The notes beneath the pieces are model-generated. The model did no database searches. It saw only the letters and a list, made by a program, of their open reading frames with translations, and had not been told where the DNA came from. From assembly GCF_000380645.1 (NCBI RefSeq), contig NZ_AQXZ01000019.1, positions 558,001 to 622,000 of the forward strand: DNA of 64,000 nt, read 5' to 3'. The DNA comes from Smaragdicoccus niigatensis DSM 44881 = NBRC 103563 (GTDB taxonomy: Bacteria; Actinomycetota; Actinomycetes; Mycobacteriales; Mycobacteriaceae). This document shows positions 8,001-16,728 of this stretch, one piece after another. Every line of letters begins with the position of its first letter. The stretch's first letter is position 1. Both the position numbers and the translations under genes were made by a program.

Positions 8001-11000
8001 GGCGACCGAATCAAGCTGGCTGCCGAACCACTGGGCGGCGAGCCCGGCGCCAAGGATCTGGCTGCCGAAGTGCACGGTTCGAACATCAACGTGACGACGC
8101 CCAGCAAGCCCGGCACGTACACCTTCACGTACAACATCATCGACGACCGCGGCGCACGTGGACGCGCCTCCGTCGCGGTGACCGTGGACCCGAACGCACC
8201 GCTCGCGGCACCAGTGGCGATCGATGACTTCGTTTCCATCGCCGACCTCGTCGACAACGGCAAACTCCGCGACACCGTCGACGTGAAGCTGCTCGAGAAC
8301 GACGCCGACCCGGACGGCTCGGTTGCGAAACTCGACGTGACGTCGGTTGACGGTCTCGTCAAGGACATTTCCGACGGCGTCGCCGAGGTCACGGTCGCCG
8401 ATGATCCGCAGGTTCTGCTCTACACCGACACGGACAGCGACGGGCTCAAGAGTTCGGCGTTCATCCATGTGCCCGGCAAGACGTCCGTCGGCCCGACGCT
8501 CAAGAGCCGCCAACCGGTCGAGATTCCCAACAACTCAACGAAGACGTTCGACCTCGACGATCTCGTCGTTGTTCGGTCTGGCCACTCGCCTCGTCTGACG
8601 ACGGAACAGAAGGTCACCGCGCTGCATTCGGACGGAGCTTCGCTCGTCTCGAGCGCCACGGCGCTGTCCTTCCACTGTGCTCCGAAGTACGTGGGTGAAG
8701 CGGGCTTGACGTTCGAGGTCACCGACGGAACAGGCCCTGAGGATGCGTCGGGCAAGGTGTCGACGCTGACCGTGCCGATCAAATGCATGGCCACGGAGAA
8801 CCAGCAGCCGACCTTCACCGGCACCACGGTCGAACTGTCGCAAGGCGACCCGGCAACGGTCGACCTCGCCGCTTTGGCCAAGGACGCCGACGGCGACAAC
8901 GTGACGTTCGATGTGGGTGCGGTCCCCTCCGGCATCAGCGCCAATCTGAACGGCTCCGAGTTGGTCTTGACCGCGAACGGCGCGCAGATCGGCACTGAGC
9001 TTTCGGTTCCGGTCACCGCAACCGACGGGAAGACCGATCCCGTTCCCGGCAACGTCGTGGTTCGAGTGTCGTCGAGCAACCGCCCACGGCCGCAGGCGAA
9101 TCCAGACGAGGTGACCGACGGCAAGGCGGGCTCGACGTCGAACGTTGACGTCCTCGCCAACGACTTCAACCCCTTCCCCGACAAATCGCTGACGGTCCTG
9201 TCGGCATCCGTCGCGTCGGGGAACGGAACCGCGAACGTCAATGGCTCTCAGGTCGCGGTGACGCCCGCGGCCGGCTTCATCGGCAATATGACGGTCAACT
9301 ACCGAATCGCTGACGCGACCGGCGACCCCGCGCGGCAGGCGACCGGCACGATCACCGTGACCGTCCGCGACAAGCCGGCCACACCGGGCACGCCGCGAGT
9401 CCAGTCCGTGCAGTCGCAGACCATCGTGCTGACCTGGTCGGCACCGGCCGATAACGGCGCCCCCATCACGAGCTACAAGGTCTCCGGAAGCGGCGGATTC
9501 TCGCAGGACTGCCCGCAGACGACGTGCTCGCTCACCGGCCTGACGAACGGGCAGGCCTACACGTTCACCGTGACGGCCGTGAACGCGGTCGGCGAATCCG
9601 CGCCATCGGCATCGTCGGCTTCGGCCACGCCCGACGGCAAGCCGGATACTCCGGCGGCGCCCACCGTCACCGCGGGTGACGCGTCAGTCCAGGTGAACTG
9701 GTCGCCACCGAACAACACCGGCACGCCGATCACGTCGTACACGCTGCAGATCTCCCCTGCTCCCCCGAGCGGCGGATCGCAGAAGACGGGCCTGACCGGC
9801 ACGTCGTACAACTGGACCGGACTCGAGAACGGCGTTCCGTACACGTTCCAAGTCCAAGCGAAGAACGGTGCGCCGGACCCGTCCAACTGGAGTCCGTCCT
9901 CGGCCGCGGCAACACCGGCCGGAAAGCCGGCGACCCCGGCCGCTCCGACGGCAGCGCGTTCGACGTCCGTCGTGAACGGCGGCACGATCGACGTGTCGTG
10001 GGCGGCGCCGAACAGCAACGGCGCGGACATCACGTCGTACACGGTGACCGCGAGCCCTGGGGGGTCATCGCAGCAGGTCAGCGCGACATCGGCGACGTTC
10101 ACGAGTCTGAACAAGTCCACCGCGTACACGTTCACGGTGACCGCGACGAACAAGGTCGGAACCTCGAGCCCGAGCTCTCCGTCGAATTCGGTGACGCCGT
10201 TCGGTCTGCCGGATGCCGTCACGTCGGTCAGCGCAACCGCTGGCGACGGCCAAGTGACGCTGTCCTACAGCGCTCCGAACGACAATGGCAGCCCGATCAC
10301 CTCGTACGAGGTCTCGATGAACGGCGGCGCGTACTCCGCGTTCAGCGGAACGTCGTCGGGTGGAACCGTGTCCGGGTTGACCAACGGCACTTCGTACACG
10401 TTCAAGGTCCGCGGTGTGAATGCCGCTGGTCCGGGACCTGATGGTGGGACGTCGAGTGCAGTGACGCCGTTCGGGCCGCCGAAGGCGCCGGCGATCAGCG
10501 GCTCCGCGGCTGGTACTGCAGTCAACTTCACCTGGGACTCTGACAGCTCGCACATGCAAAACGGCCGACCGATCAGCTCGGTGACCGTCACATTCGACAG
10601 TACCGGCGTCGCAAACAACGGCAGCTACACCGGCGGCAGCGGTTACAGCCAGTCCCACTCGCTCAAGATTCATGTCTGCGACGACCAGAACACGTGCGTG
10701 GATTCGACCGGACAGGCTACTTCCGGACCGATGCCGACGTTGACGACGACCGACCAGAGCTGCCCGGAGCCGAGCATGTCCAGCGGTCCGACGCACACGA
10801 CCGTCGGCGGCTCCTGCCCGTCGGGCTACATGAACAAGGGCTACAGCATGCAAGTGGACTGCTACTACGGCGGTGGAAGCCCACACTTCGGCGTTACCCG
10901 CTGGTTCCACATGGCAACGGGCAGCTGGGCGGGCCAATGGGTCGCCGGTGACTACTCGACTCTCGGCACGTCAGTTCCCAGCGGGATGCCGGCGTGCTGA
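5001..11000 (+). CDS. Giant membrane-anchored Ig-like/fibronectin type III repeat protein
   Basis: A 1999-residue protein beginning with GTG at 5001. A short basic N-terminus and one hydrophobic helix (about residues 18-36) form a signal anchor. Residues 40-390 form a beta-rich region that could be a propeller. From about 397 to 1455 come roughly ten Ig/cadherin-like modules marked by motifs such as LDNDSDPDGD, near residues 417, 515, 607, 700, 797, 898, 994, 1099, 1293 and 1386; these Asp-rich loops resemble calcium sites. Four FN3 modules start near 1457, 1544, 1641 and 1734, with a fifth divergent one near 1824. The C-terminus is Cys-containing with no sorting signal or second helix. It heads the operon, as fn3 does in PFNA clusters. 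Its length could span the envelope; role inferred. Confidence 0.88.
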   Translation: MAQPPWRSARELLRSSTASALVVALVAGTVIFLALRSEGFPATDVKLNAGSVWVTDQSRGLAGTLNPQIAELTGAVKAKGAAFDVVQEGDNAFLVTDNSLSRLDGAMMQTADPVTLVAGSSVSLGGGVLASIDAAKGQLRISRAAAPEGIASGATPTAELGPGSVVTVGPDGSVRAFSTKSHELISWTVDESGSVQEGDHSSLDGVEAGDRLQIAAVGSETALLDATKGRVLTASHAFDTGNADPANIALQLSSDDDKIVYATDTHLVEQPLDGSKAEVREVEGAGSHPARPAVVSGCVHAAWTTGTYVRQCGEDFQNMGPATAALTSTDPPTFRVNRQLVVLNGIAGELWVPKDNLKLVDNWQDVIPPDMQTDEHDEQSLRRSDAWTTPERQNQNRPPVAQDDQFGARPGRTTMLTVLDNDSDPDGDVLTVRPLSPDPSVGVARGGSALQITLPADATGERTFDYEVSDGLGGTATAHATVAVRTPDQNDPPTQKRIPELVVAAGKTIRYNALNEWKDPDGDSVIGVGAASDGDDVQLLANGLFSFTDTSNNPGLRQVRVTMSDGRKTTTGVINVNVKPADQVLPVPNADHVTVAVGKVATLRPLANDSDPGEGQLRLAKVGEVPDLSLTPDFSTGDVKVAGSHPGIFYTSYTVTDGPNTAQGLIRVDVIEPQDESLPPAAANDVALLSAGHQTLVDVLANDSDPNERVLVVQSIQIPPNSGISVAVVDHRVLRISDSSGFSDPITVNYTVSNGSASAVGAVDVVPLAPAVNPRPPVAQADTVNVRVKDVATVDVLANDNHPDGDEFHLQPKLAEEMPGTGGFLFVSNDQIRVRAGETPGTYNAVYTIVDSRGQTSSAQVTVNVLARDDASNSAPKPPTVTARALSGSTVRIPIDTNGIDPDGDSVTLTGTSGAPQKGVIAKVGNGWVDYTALADSTGTDGFDYTVEDRLGRPATGHVDIGIAPRNAQNQLPNAVDDRVSARPDRAVTIPVLANDTDPDGDRIKLAAEPLGGEPGAKDLAAEVHGSNINVTTPSKPGTYTFTYNIIDDRGARGRASVAVTVDPNAPLAAPVAIDDFVSIADLVDNGKLRDTVDVKLLENDADPDGSVAKLDVTSVDGLVKDISDGVAEVTVADDPQVLLYTDTDSDGLKSSAFIHVPGKTSVGPTLKSRQPVEIPNNSTKTFDLDDLVVVRSGHSPRLTTEQKVTALHSDGASLVSSATALSFHCAPKYVGEAGLTFEVTDGTGPEDASGKVSTLTVPIKCMATENQQPTFTGTTVELSQGDPATVDLAALAKDADGDNVTFDVGAVPSGISANLNGSELVLTANGAQIGTELSVPVTATDGKTDPVPGNVVVRVSSSNRPRPQANPDEVTDGKAGSTSNVDVLANDFNPFPDKSLTVLSASVASGNGTANVNGSQVAVTPAAGFIGNMTVNYRIADATGDPARQATGTITVTVRDKPATPGTPRVQSVQSQTIVLTWSAPADNGAPITSYKVSGSGGFSQDCPQTTCSLTGLTNGQAYTFTVTAVNAVGESAPSASSASATPDGKPDTPAAPTVTAGDASVQVNWSPPNNTGTPITSYTLQISPAPPSGGSQKTGLTGTSYNWTGLENGVPYTFQVQAKNGAPDPSNWSPSSAAATPAGKPATPAAPTAARSTSVVNGGTIDVSWAAPNSNGADITSYTVTASPGGSSQQVSATSATFTSLNKSTAYTFTVTATNKVGTSSPSSPSNSVTPFGLPDAVTSVSATAGDGQVTLSYSAPNDNGSPITSYEVSMNGGAYSAFSGTSSGGTVSGLTNGTSYTFKVRGVNAAGPGPDGGTSSAVTPFGPPKAPAISGSAAGTAVNFTWDSDSSHMQNGRPISSVTVTFDSTGVANNGSYTGGSGYSQSHSLKIHVCDDQNTCVDSTGQATSGPMPTLTTTDQSCPEPSMSSGPTHTTVGGSCPSGYMNKGYSMQVDCYYGGGSPHFGVTRWFHMATGSWAGQWVAGDYSTLGTSVPSGMPAC

Positions 11001-11028
11001 CCAACTTTTCAATGAGAGGACCTCGCTC

Positions 11029-12000
11029 ATGACGATGACCACCGACCAGGCCGCCTGGTTCGCTGCCACGTTCGACAAACTCGTCTCGAACATCGGCGCC
11101 GCGGTGCTCGGCAAGCCGCAGACAGTTCGGCTCGTGCTCACGGCACTGCTGGCCGACGGGCACGTCCTGCTCGAGGACACCCCAGGCACCGGTAAGACGC
11201 TACTTGCGCGCGCACTCGCCGCGACGGTTGACAGCACGCACAACCGGATTCAGTTCACCCCGGACCTGCTCCCGAGTGACGTCACCGGCACGGAGATCTA
11301 CAACCAGAAGAACGGTGAATTCAGCTTCCACAAGGGGCCGATCTTCGCGTCGATCGTTCTCGCCGACGAAATCAACCGCGCATCGCCGAAGACGCAGTCC
11401 GCACTGCTCGAGGTCATGGAAGAGTCGCACGTCACCGTCGACGGCACGGCACACGGCGTCGGTCGACCGTTCATGGTCATCGCGACGCAGAACCCGATCG
11501 AGCAGGCCGGAACCTATCCCCTTCCCGAAGCCCAGCTCGACCGCTTCCTGATCAAGACCTCGCTTGGCTACCCCGACATCGCGACGACCGTCGACATCCT
11601 GTCAGGCGCCGCAATCCGGGACCGGTCCTCGACGATCCGGCCGGTCATCACCGGTGCCGAGATTGCCAAGATGGCCGACCTCGCCGCGACAGTGCACCTC
11701 GAAACCGCAGTGCTGGAGTACACGGCCCGCTTGGCGGAGGCCACCCGAAGCAGCGCCGAGACGCGCGTCGGCGTCAGCGTGCGCGGATGCGTCGCGATCA
11801 TTCGCGCAGCTCGCGTGTGGGCCGCCGCGCAGGGGCGTCACTACCTCACTCCGGACGACGTCAAGGACCTCGTCGGGCCAGTGTGGGCACACCGCCTGAT
11901 CCTGCACCCGGAGGCCGAATTCGACGGTGTCACCGAGCAGTCCGTGCTTGGTAAGGCGCTGTCGGAGATTCCAGCGCCGAAAGAGCGTACGTCGCTCTGA
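11029..12000 (+). CDS. MoxR-family AAA+ ATPase
   Basis: 323 residues from the ATG at 11029, preceded by a GAGAGGA ribosome site; the open frame continues upstream but overlaps the end of the giant protein. Walker A EDTPGTGKT is near residue 50, Walker B VLADEINRA near 110, sensor-1 ATQNP near 150. MoxR ATPases act as chaperone-like remodellers and are usually encoded next to DUF58 and transglutaminase-like proteins, as here. The stop overlaps the ATG of the DUF58 gene by one base (TGATG), indicating coupling. In PFNA clusters this is the aaa-atp gene. The substrate is unknown, presumably a neighbouring envelope protein. Confidence 0.93.
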   Translation: MTMTTDQAAWFAATFDKLVSNIGAAVLGKPQTVRLVLTALLADGHVLLEDTPGTGKTLLARALAATVDSTHNRIQFTPDLLPSDVTGTEIYNQKNGEFSFHKGPIFASIVLADEINRASPKTQSALLEVMEESHVTVDGTAHGVGRPFMVIATQNPIEQAGTYPLPEAQLDRFLIKTSLGYPDIATTVDILSGAAIRDRSSTIRPVITGAEIAKMADLAATVHLETAVLEYTARLAEATRSSAETRVGVSVRGCVAIIRAARVWAAAQGRHYLTPDDVKDLVGPVWAHRLILHPEAEFDGVTEQSVLGKALSEIPAPKERTSL

Positions 12001-13190
12001 TGAAACGCCTTCTGCAGCTGGGCAAGGACATCACCGAAGTCATCACCCCGATTTCGGTGGTTGTCACCTGCTTTGCCGCGTTCGGAATCGCGGCCGGCTT
12101 CGTCCTCGATTGGGTCGAACTCACCGTTCTGGGAATCGGCGCACTGTTTTGTCTGGTGATTTGCGGGCTGTTCCTACTCGGTCGACACAACGTCGATGTC
12201 GAGGTGAAGCTGCCGCGAAATCGCGTTGTCGTCGGTGACACGGCCTCCGCCGCGCTCATCGTCACCAACCGCCGATCGCGAATGGTGATGCCAAGCCGCA
12301 TCGAATTGCCAGTGGGCACCAACACCACCGAGTTCGTCGTTCCGCGACTGTCGCCAGGTGCACACTTCGAGGAGTCGCTGACTATCCCGACGGACCGACG
12401 CGGCGTCTACCCCGTCGGCCCGGCACGCTCAGTGCAGGGCGACCCCATCGGGGTCTTCGCACACGAGCAGCCGTGGGGTTCAGCGACAGATCTGTTCGTT
12501 CATCCCCGCACAATCCGCCTCGACAACGTGACCGCCGGACTTCTCCGCGACCTCGACGGGCAGCCGGTGCCGCAGCTTTCGGATTCCGACGTCGCTTTCC
12601 ACGCACTTCGCGACTACATCCCCGGAGACGACCGGCGCGCAGTCCACTGGAAGTCGACTGCCCGCCTCGGCCGGATGATGGTGCGGCAACACGAGGAAAC
12701 CCGGCGGTGGCATCTCGCCGTCGCGCTGTCTACCAGCACAAACGAATACGCGAACGAGGACGAGTTCGAACTCGCGGTGTCCGTCGCGGGCACGCTGGGA
12801 CTCCACGCTCTGGCGCACGGACGCGACCTGACGGTGCTCACTCACGACCGCGGCCTCCGCACCACGTCGCGCAACACTCTGCTCGACCAATTGGCCGCGG
12901 TGAACATCGCGGAATCCAAGCAGTCGATCGTCGATCTCGCCGCCGACGTCGCCTCGCAGGCTCCGAGCGCCACGATCATCGCGCTCCTGTGCGGTTCGAC
13001 CGTCGAGGCCGCAACGCTGAAGGCTGCACAATCTCGACTTCCGCTCGGCGTCTTCACCATTGCGGTTTCGGCGCGTCCGGGCGTCCGGCCCGAGAGTCGG
13101 CGGATGGGAACACTCCCACTCCTCTCGGTCGGGACGCTGGCTGAATTCCCGCGCGCTATGCGCGGCGTCCGATCGGTGGCCGCACAATGA
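12000..13190 (+). CDS. DUF58 membrane protein
   Basis: 396 residues. Two hydrophobic helices (about 18-37 and 41-60) are followed by a beta-rich segment and the DUF58 signature DYIPGDDRRAVHWKSTARLG near residue 205. The C-terminal part resembles a VWA-like fold (VALSTSTNEYANE), though a full MIDAS is not seen. DUF58 proteins are partners of MoxR ATPases in envelope-related clusters. The gene overlaps the upstream moxR by one base and the downstream gene by four (ATGA), so it lies inside a tightly coupled operon. Biochemical function is not established for the family. Confidence 0.9.
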   Translation: MKRLLQLGKDITEVITPISVVVTCFAAFGIAAGFVLDWVELTVLGIGALFCLVICGLFLLGRHNVDVEVKLPRNRVVVGDTASAALIVTNRRSRMVMPSRIELPVGTNTTEFVVPRLSPGAHFEESLTIPTDRRGVYPVGPARSVQGDPIGVFAHEQPWGSATDLFVHPRTIRLDNVTAGLLRDLDGQPVPQLSDSDVAFHALRDYIPGDDRRAVHWKSTARLGRMMVRQHEETRRWHLAVALSTSTNEYANEDEFELAVSVAGTLGLHALAHGRDLTVLTHDRGLRTTSRNTLLDQLAAVNIAESKQSIVDLAADVASQAPSATIIALLCGSTVEAATLKAAQSRLPLGVFTIAVSARPGVRPESRRMGTLPLLSVGTLAEFPRAMRGVRSVAAQ

Positions 13191-15484
13191 GCACCCCATC
13201 GATTCGTCGTGACCTGGCCGACCTGGCTCCCGTCGCGGTGCTTCTGTTCATCGGTGGACTCGGCTTCGCGACGGTCTTCACCGGTTCGGGCTACCTCATT
13301 GCCGTCACTGCCGGAACGCTTGCCGGACTCGGTGTGGTGATGTTGAGCCGGGTCGCACGAATCAGCGCACTGCCGAGTGTCGCCATATTCGCGCTGGTTC
13401 TCCTGCTGGTTGGTGCCGTGGCAACCCGTCAGGGCCTCACCGAATTCTGCGTCGCCGTGGTCAAGTCATGGAAGCAGTTGCTCACGGTCAACCCTCCGGT
13501 TCATGCGGAAGCCGGGCTACTCACCGTTCCGTACATCACGGCGATCATCTCGGCCTTCATCGCCGGATCATTGGCGCTCCGTCTGCGCTGGCCGTCACCT
13601 CAAGGTGCCCGGGCGATCGCACTGATCCCGGCCATCGCCCCACTGCTCACCGCCATCGCGTTCGGTACCCGGAACACCTGGTATCCGGTGGTTTTGGGCG
13701 GCGGATTCTTGGTGGTGTCGGTTGGGTGGCTGTCCGCGCACCGGGCCAGCCAGGTGGCCAGGACCGGCGCAAACGGCATGCGACTCGCCCTTGCCGGCGT
13801 CATCCTCGTCGGCTCGGCCGCGTGCGGTGCCGCCGTCGCGCCGCAGCTCACTGGCGACGACCGCGCACTGCTGCGCGACCACATCGTGCCTCCGGTCCAC
13901 ACCAATGAATACGTCACTCCGCTCGCGTCGTTCCGGCACTATCTCAAGGACTTCCGCTCCACGACACTGATGAAGGTCACCGGCATGGCACCGGGGACTC
14001 GGCTGCGCATCGCCGCGATGGACCGCTTCGATGGTCAGGTCTACAACGTCGCAGCGGCGTCGAGTCGCGACTCAGACTCCGGTGTCTTCGGCAGGCTCGC
14101 ACAGGCAGACTCCAGTGCCAGCCATGATGCCCTCGGATTCGCCGTCGGCAACCCGGTCCTGATTCGTATCGAAGACGTCGAATACGAAGGTGTGTGGATT
14201 CCCTCGCCGGGACCCGTTGTCTCCGTGCAGTTCGAAAGTCCGCGCGCGACCGACATCGAGAACGGTCTGTTCTACAACCCCGCATCGTGGACCGCGATGT
14301 CGACAGCCGGGCTCGGACGCGGGGACGTCGTGATCCTGACCGCCGACAGCCCGAAGGTCGTCTCCGATAGCGATCTCGCGTCGACGGGCTTCGCCGCACT
14401 CACCGTCCCCACGCCGGAAAGCGTGCCGCCAGAGGTCGCAACCGTCGCGAACAAGGCTGTCGGTACAGCGACCACGCCGATTCAACGCGCTCGCGCCTTA
14501 GAGGCGTACCTCCACCGCGAGGGCTTCTACAGCGACGGCCTGCAAGGCCAGGTTCGCTCGCGCGCCGGCCACAACTCCGACCGTATTTCGGTGCTGCTGT
14601 CAGGCGATCAGATGATCGGCAACGATGAGCAGTACGCGGTGGCGATGGCGCTCATGGCCCAGTCGATGGGAATGCCCGCACGAGTCGTCACTGGTTTCCA
14701 GATGCCCGCCGGCCGCGACAACATCACCGGCGACGACGTGCGGGCCTGGGTGGAAATCGCATTCAAGGGAGTCGGCTGGGTGCCCTTCGACCCGACTCCG
14801 CCGCGCGACAAACTACCGCAGCAACAAGCTCCCAAGCCCAAAACGAGCAGCGATCCGCTCGTCGCGGAACCGCCGCAGCCCCCGCAGGATCGGGTTCAGC
14901 TGGGCGTCACCACCAATCCCGACGACGGTACGAACGACAACAGTTGGCTGTGGCTTCTCGTGGGCTTGCTGAATGTCGTCATCGTGCTCGCACAGGCAAT
15001 CGGATTGCTACTGCTGCTCGCACTTCCATTTGTCGTGATCGTCGCACTGAAATGGCGACGGCGACGCGATCGCCGCGCGCTGACCGATGCGTCCGCGCGG
15101 GTCGCCGCCGGTTGGCAGGAATTCGCGGACACTGCGATCGACCTCGGCGTTGCGTTGCCGGCGTCGTTAACCCGGTTGGAAATGGCCACCGCGACCAGCA
15201 CCCGGTACTCGAGTACGGATTTGACTGCACTGGCGACCGGCGCCGACGCCACCGTGTTCAGTCCTGGCCCCGCGACCGACGAAGACGCCGACCGCTACTG
15301 GGGCCACATCGATGAACGACTCGCGGAGATCCGCGCCGGAGTGAAGCCATCGGTGTGGTGGCGGGGCGTACTGAACTTCCGCTCGCTGTTGTCGGGGCTG
15401 AACCCAGTCCGCGAGATCCGGAGCAAGCTGTCGCTGCCCACGATCGGAACTGTCCGCGCCTCGTCGAGGAAGTGGGTCCGGTGA
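13187..15484 (+). CDS. Transglutaminase-fold membrane protein (TgpA-like), catalytic residues lost
   Basis: 765 residues: about seven hydrophobic helices in residues 10-215, an extracellular region (about 225-580) with the transglutaminase-like core, one or two helices at 585-625, and a cytoplasmic tail. The core keeps its scaffold: EQYAVAMALMAQSMGMPARV, then RAWVEIAFKGVGWVPFDPTP. The catalytic Cys, expected before EQYA, is Asp480; the catalytic His, expected in HAW, is Arg519; only Asp535 remains. It is therefore probably not an active transglutaminase or protease and may be a structural or binding module. It overlaps both neighbours by four bases and corresponds to tgm of PFNA clusters. Confidence 0.88.
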   Translation: MSTPSIRRDLADLAPVAVLLFIGGLGFATVFTGSGYLIAVTAGTLAGLGVVMLSRVARISALPSVAIFALVLLLVGAVATRQGLTEFCVAVVKSWKQLLTVNPPVHAEAGLLTVPYITAIISAFIAGSLALRLRWPSPQGARAIALIPAIAPLLTAIAFGTRNTWYPVVLGGGFLVVSVGWLSAHRASQVARTGANGMRLALAGVILVGSAACGAAVAPQLTGDDRALLRDHIVPPVHTNEYVTPLASFRHYLKDFRSTTLMKVTGMAPGTRLRIAAMDRFDGQVYNVAAASSRDSDSGVFGRLAQADSSASHDALGFAVGNPVLIRIEDVEYEGVWIPSPGPVVSVQFESPRATDIENGLFYNPASWTAMSTAGLGRGDVVILTADSPKVVSDSDLASTGFAALTVPTPESVPPEVATVANKAVGTATTPIQRARALEAYLHREGFYSDGLQGQVRSRAGHNSDRISVLLSGDQMIGNDEQYAVAMALMAQSMGMPARVVTGFQMPAGRDNITGDDVRAWVEIAFKGVGWVPFDPTPPRDKLPQQQAPKPKTSSDPLVAEPPQPPQDRVQLGVTTNPDDGTNDNSWLWLLVGLLNVVIVLAQAIGLLLLLALPFVVIVALKWRRRRDRRALTDASARVAAGWQEFADTAIDLGVALPASLTRLEMATATSTRYSSTDLTALATGADATVFSPGPATDEDADRYWGHIDERLAEIRAGVKPSVWWRGVLNFRSLLSGLNPVREIRSKLSLPTIGTVRASSRKWVR

Positions 15485-16728
15485 CGCCGCCGATCGTCGC
15501 GTGCCCGCACTGCGGAACGCAAAGCGTCGGCTCGTCGCCGTATTGCCACGCGTGCGGCGGCTCGATGGATGTAGCCGCGCGTTCCATTCCGGCTCCGCCT
15601 GTACCGCCCGTCGCAACCGACAAAAAGCCGCGCGAACCACGCGTTCTGCCGTACCGGTTGTTGGCATCGGTCATCGATCACCTGGTCGTGTTCGTCCTGG
15701 TGATCTGGCCGTTGTGGGATGCGTTCGGCGGTGACACCGGTTGGATACCGACGGTATGGACTGCGGTCGGACTGGTCTACCTCGCCATCGCGACCTTGTG
15801 GACGCATTTCACGGGCTTGACCGTCGGGAAGCGGCTCCTCGGCTTCCGAACAGTCTTCGACCGCGAAGAATCCGCCGCGCGCGTCGTTCGCCGTGTGGCG
15901 TTGCTCGAGGTCATGAACCTGGTTCTCTTCTTGGGCGCGTGGTCCGTACTGTTCAACAAACAGCGGCGTGGATGGTACGAGCGTGCCAGTTTCGTGCGTC
16001 ACGAGCCCGATGAGTCGCTCGCCCTGGAGGTCCTCGAACGGATCAAGAACGCACGGTCGGCACCGGCCCAATCGGTTCCGGGCCCGAGCGTCGAACTCCT
16101 TCCGGAGATGCGTTCGAGTGGTGTCGACATCGAAGATCAAACCCAGGTTCGAGCAACCCAGGAAGTAGTCCCTCCCCCGGCGCCGATCCAGGTCAGCCCG
16201 CCGACCATCGTCGCGCCGACTCCGCCGCCGCCCCCGCACGCGCCCATCGTGCCGCCGCCGGTCGTCGAGGTCCCAACTGTCGTCGTACCACCCGCTCCCG
16301 CACCAGCCGCGCCGACTGTCGTCGTACCGCCGACTCCCGCCCCAGCCGAGTCCACCAGAGTTGTAGAACCCCGCACCCCAGCGAAGCCCGTCACCGAGTG
16401 GACCCTGGAATTCGACGAGGGCTTGCACCTACCGATTGACGGCTCTGGACTCATCGGCCGGGACCCTGAGCCCCGCCCGGGAGAGACCATCGGCCAACTT
16501 GTTCGCCTGGCCGACGACTCGTGGTCACTGTCGAAGACTCATCTCGAATTCTCGGTCCGCGACGGAGTGTGGGTCCGCGACCGGGGGTCGACGAACGGAT
16601 CGACGGTGGAGATCCACGGCGTGTTCACCACGATCGAACCCTGGAAGGGCGTGCTCATACCTGAGGGCGGAACCGTCCACATGGGGGCCCGACAATTCCG
16701 CGTTGTCCGCACCCGAGGGGACGCATGA
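15481..16728 (+). CDS. Zinc ribbon-RDD-FHA membrane protein
   Basis: 415 residues from a GTG that overlaps the previous stop (GTGA). The N-terminus has a CxxC-CxxC zinc ribbon (Cys8, 11, 22, 25), then an RDD domain with membrane helices (about residues 55-165; LPYRLLASVIDHLVVF and TVGKRLLGFRTV), a long Pro-rich linker (about 200-310), and a C-terminal FHA domain (about 318-413) with conserved GRDPEP, SKTHLEF and RGSTNGS. FHA domains bind phosphothreonine, so this protein probably docks at the membrane in response to the kinase encoded two genes downstream. The open frame extends upstream to 15355 but overlaps the transglutaminase gene. Confidence 0.88.
   Translation: MTPPIVACPHCGTQSVGSSPYCHACGGSMDVAARSIPAPPVPPVATDKKPREPRVLPYRLLASVIDHLVVFVLVIWPLWDAFGGDTGWIPTVWTAVGLVYLAIATLWTHFTGLTVGKRLLGFRTVFDREESAARVVRRVALLEVMNLVLFLGAWSVLFNKQRRGWYERASFVRHEPDESLALEVLERIKNARSAPAQSVPGPSVELLPEMRSSGVDIEDQTQVRATQEVVPPPAPIQVSPPTIVAPTPPPPPHAPIVPPPVVEVPTVVVPPAPAPAAPTVVVPPTPAPAESTRVVEPRTPAKPVTEWTLEFDEGLHLPIDGSGLIGRDPEPRPGETIGQLVRLADDSWSLSKTHLEFSVRDGVWVRDRGSTNGSTVEIHGVFTTIEPWKGVLIPEGGTVHMGARQFRVVRTRGDA

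Noticed and set aside
6180-10500. Tandem DNA repeats in the giant protein gene as a mobile or CRISPR-like array
   Set aside because: Similarity is at the protein-domain level with period near 95 codons; DNA copies are diverged and in frame.
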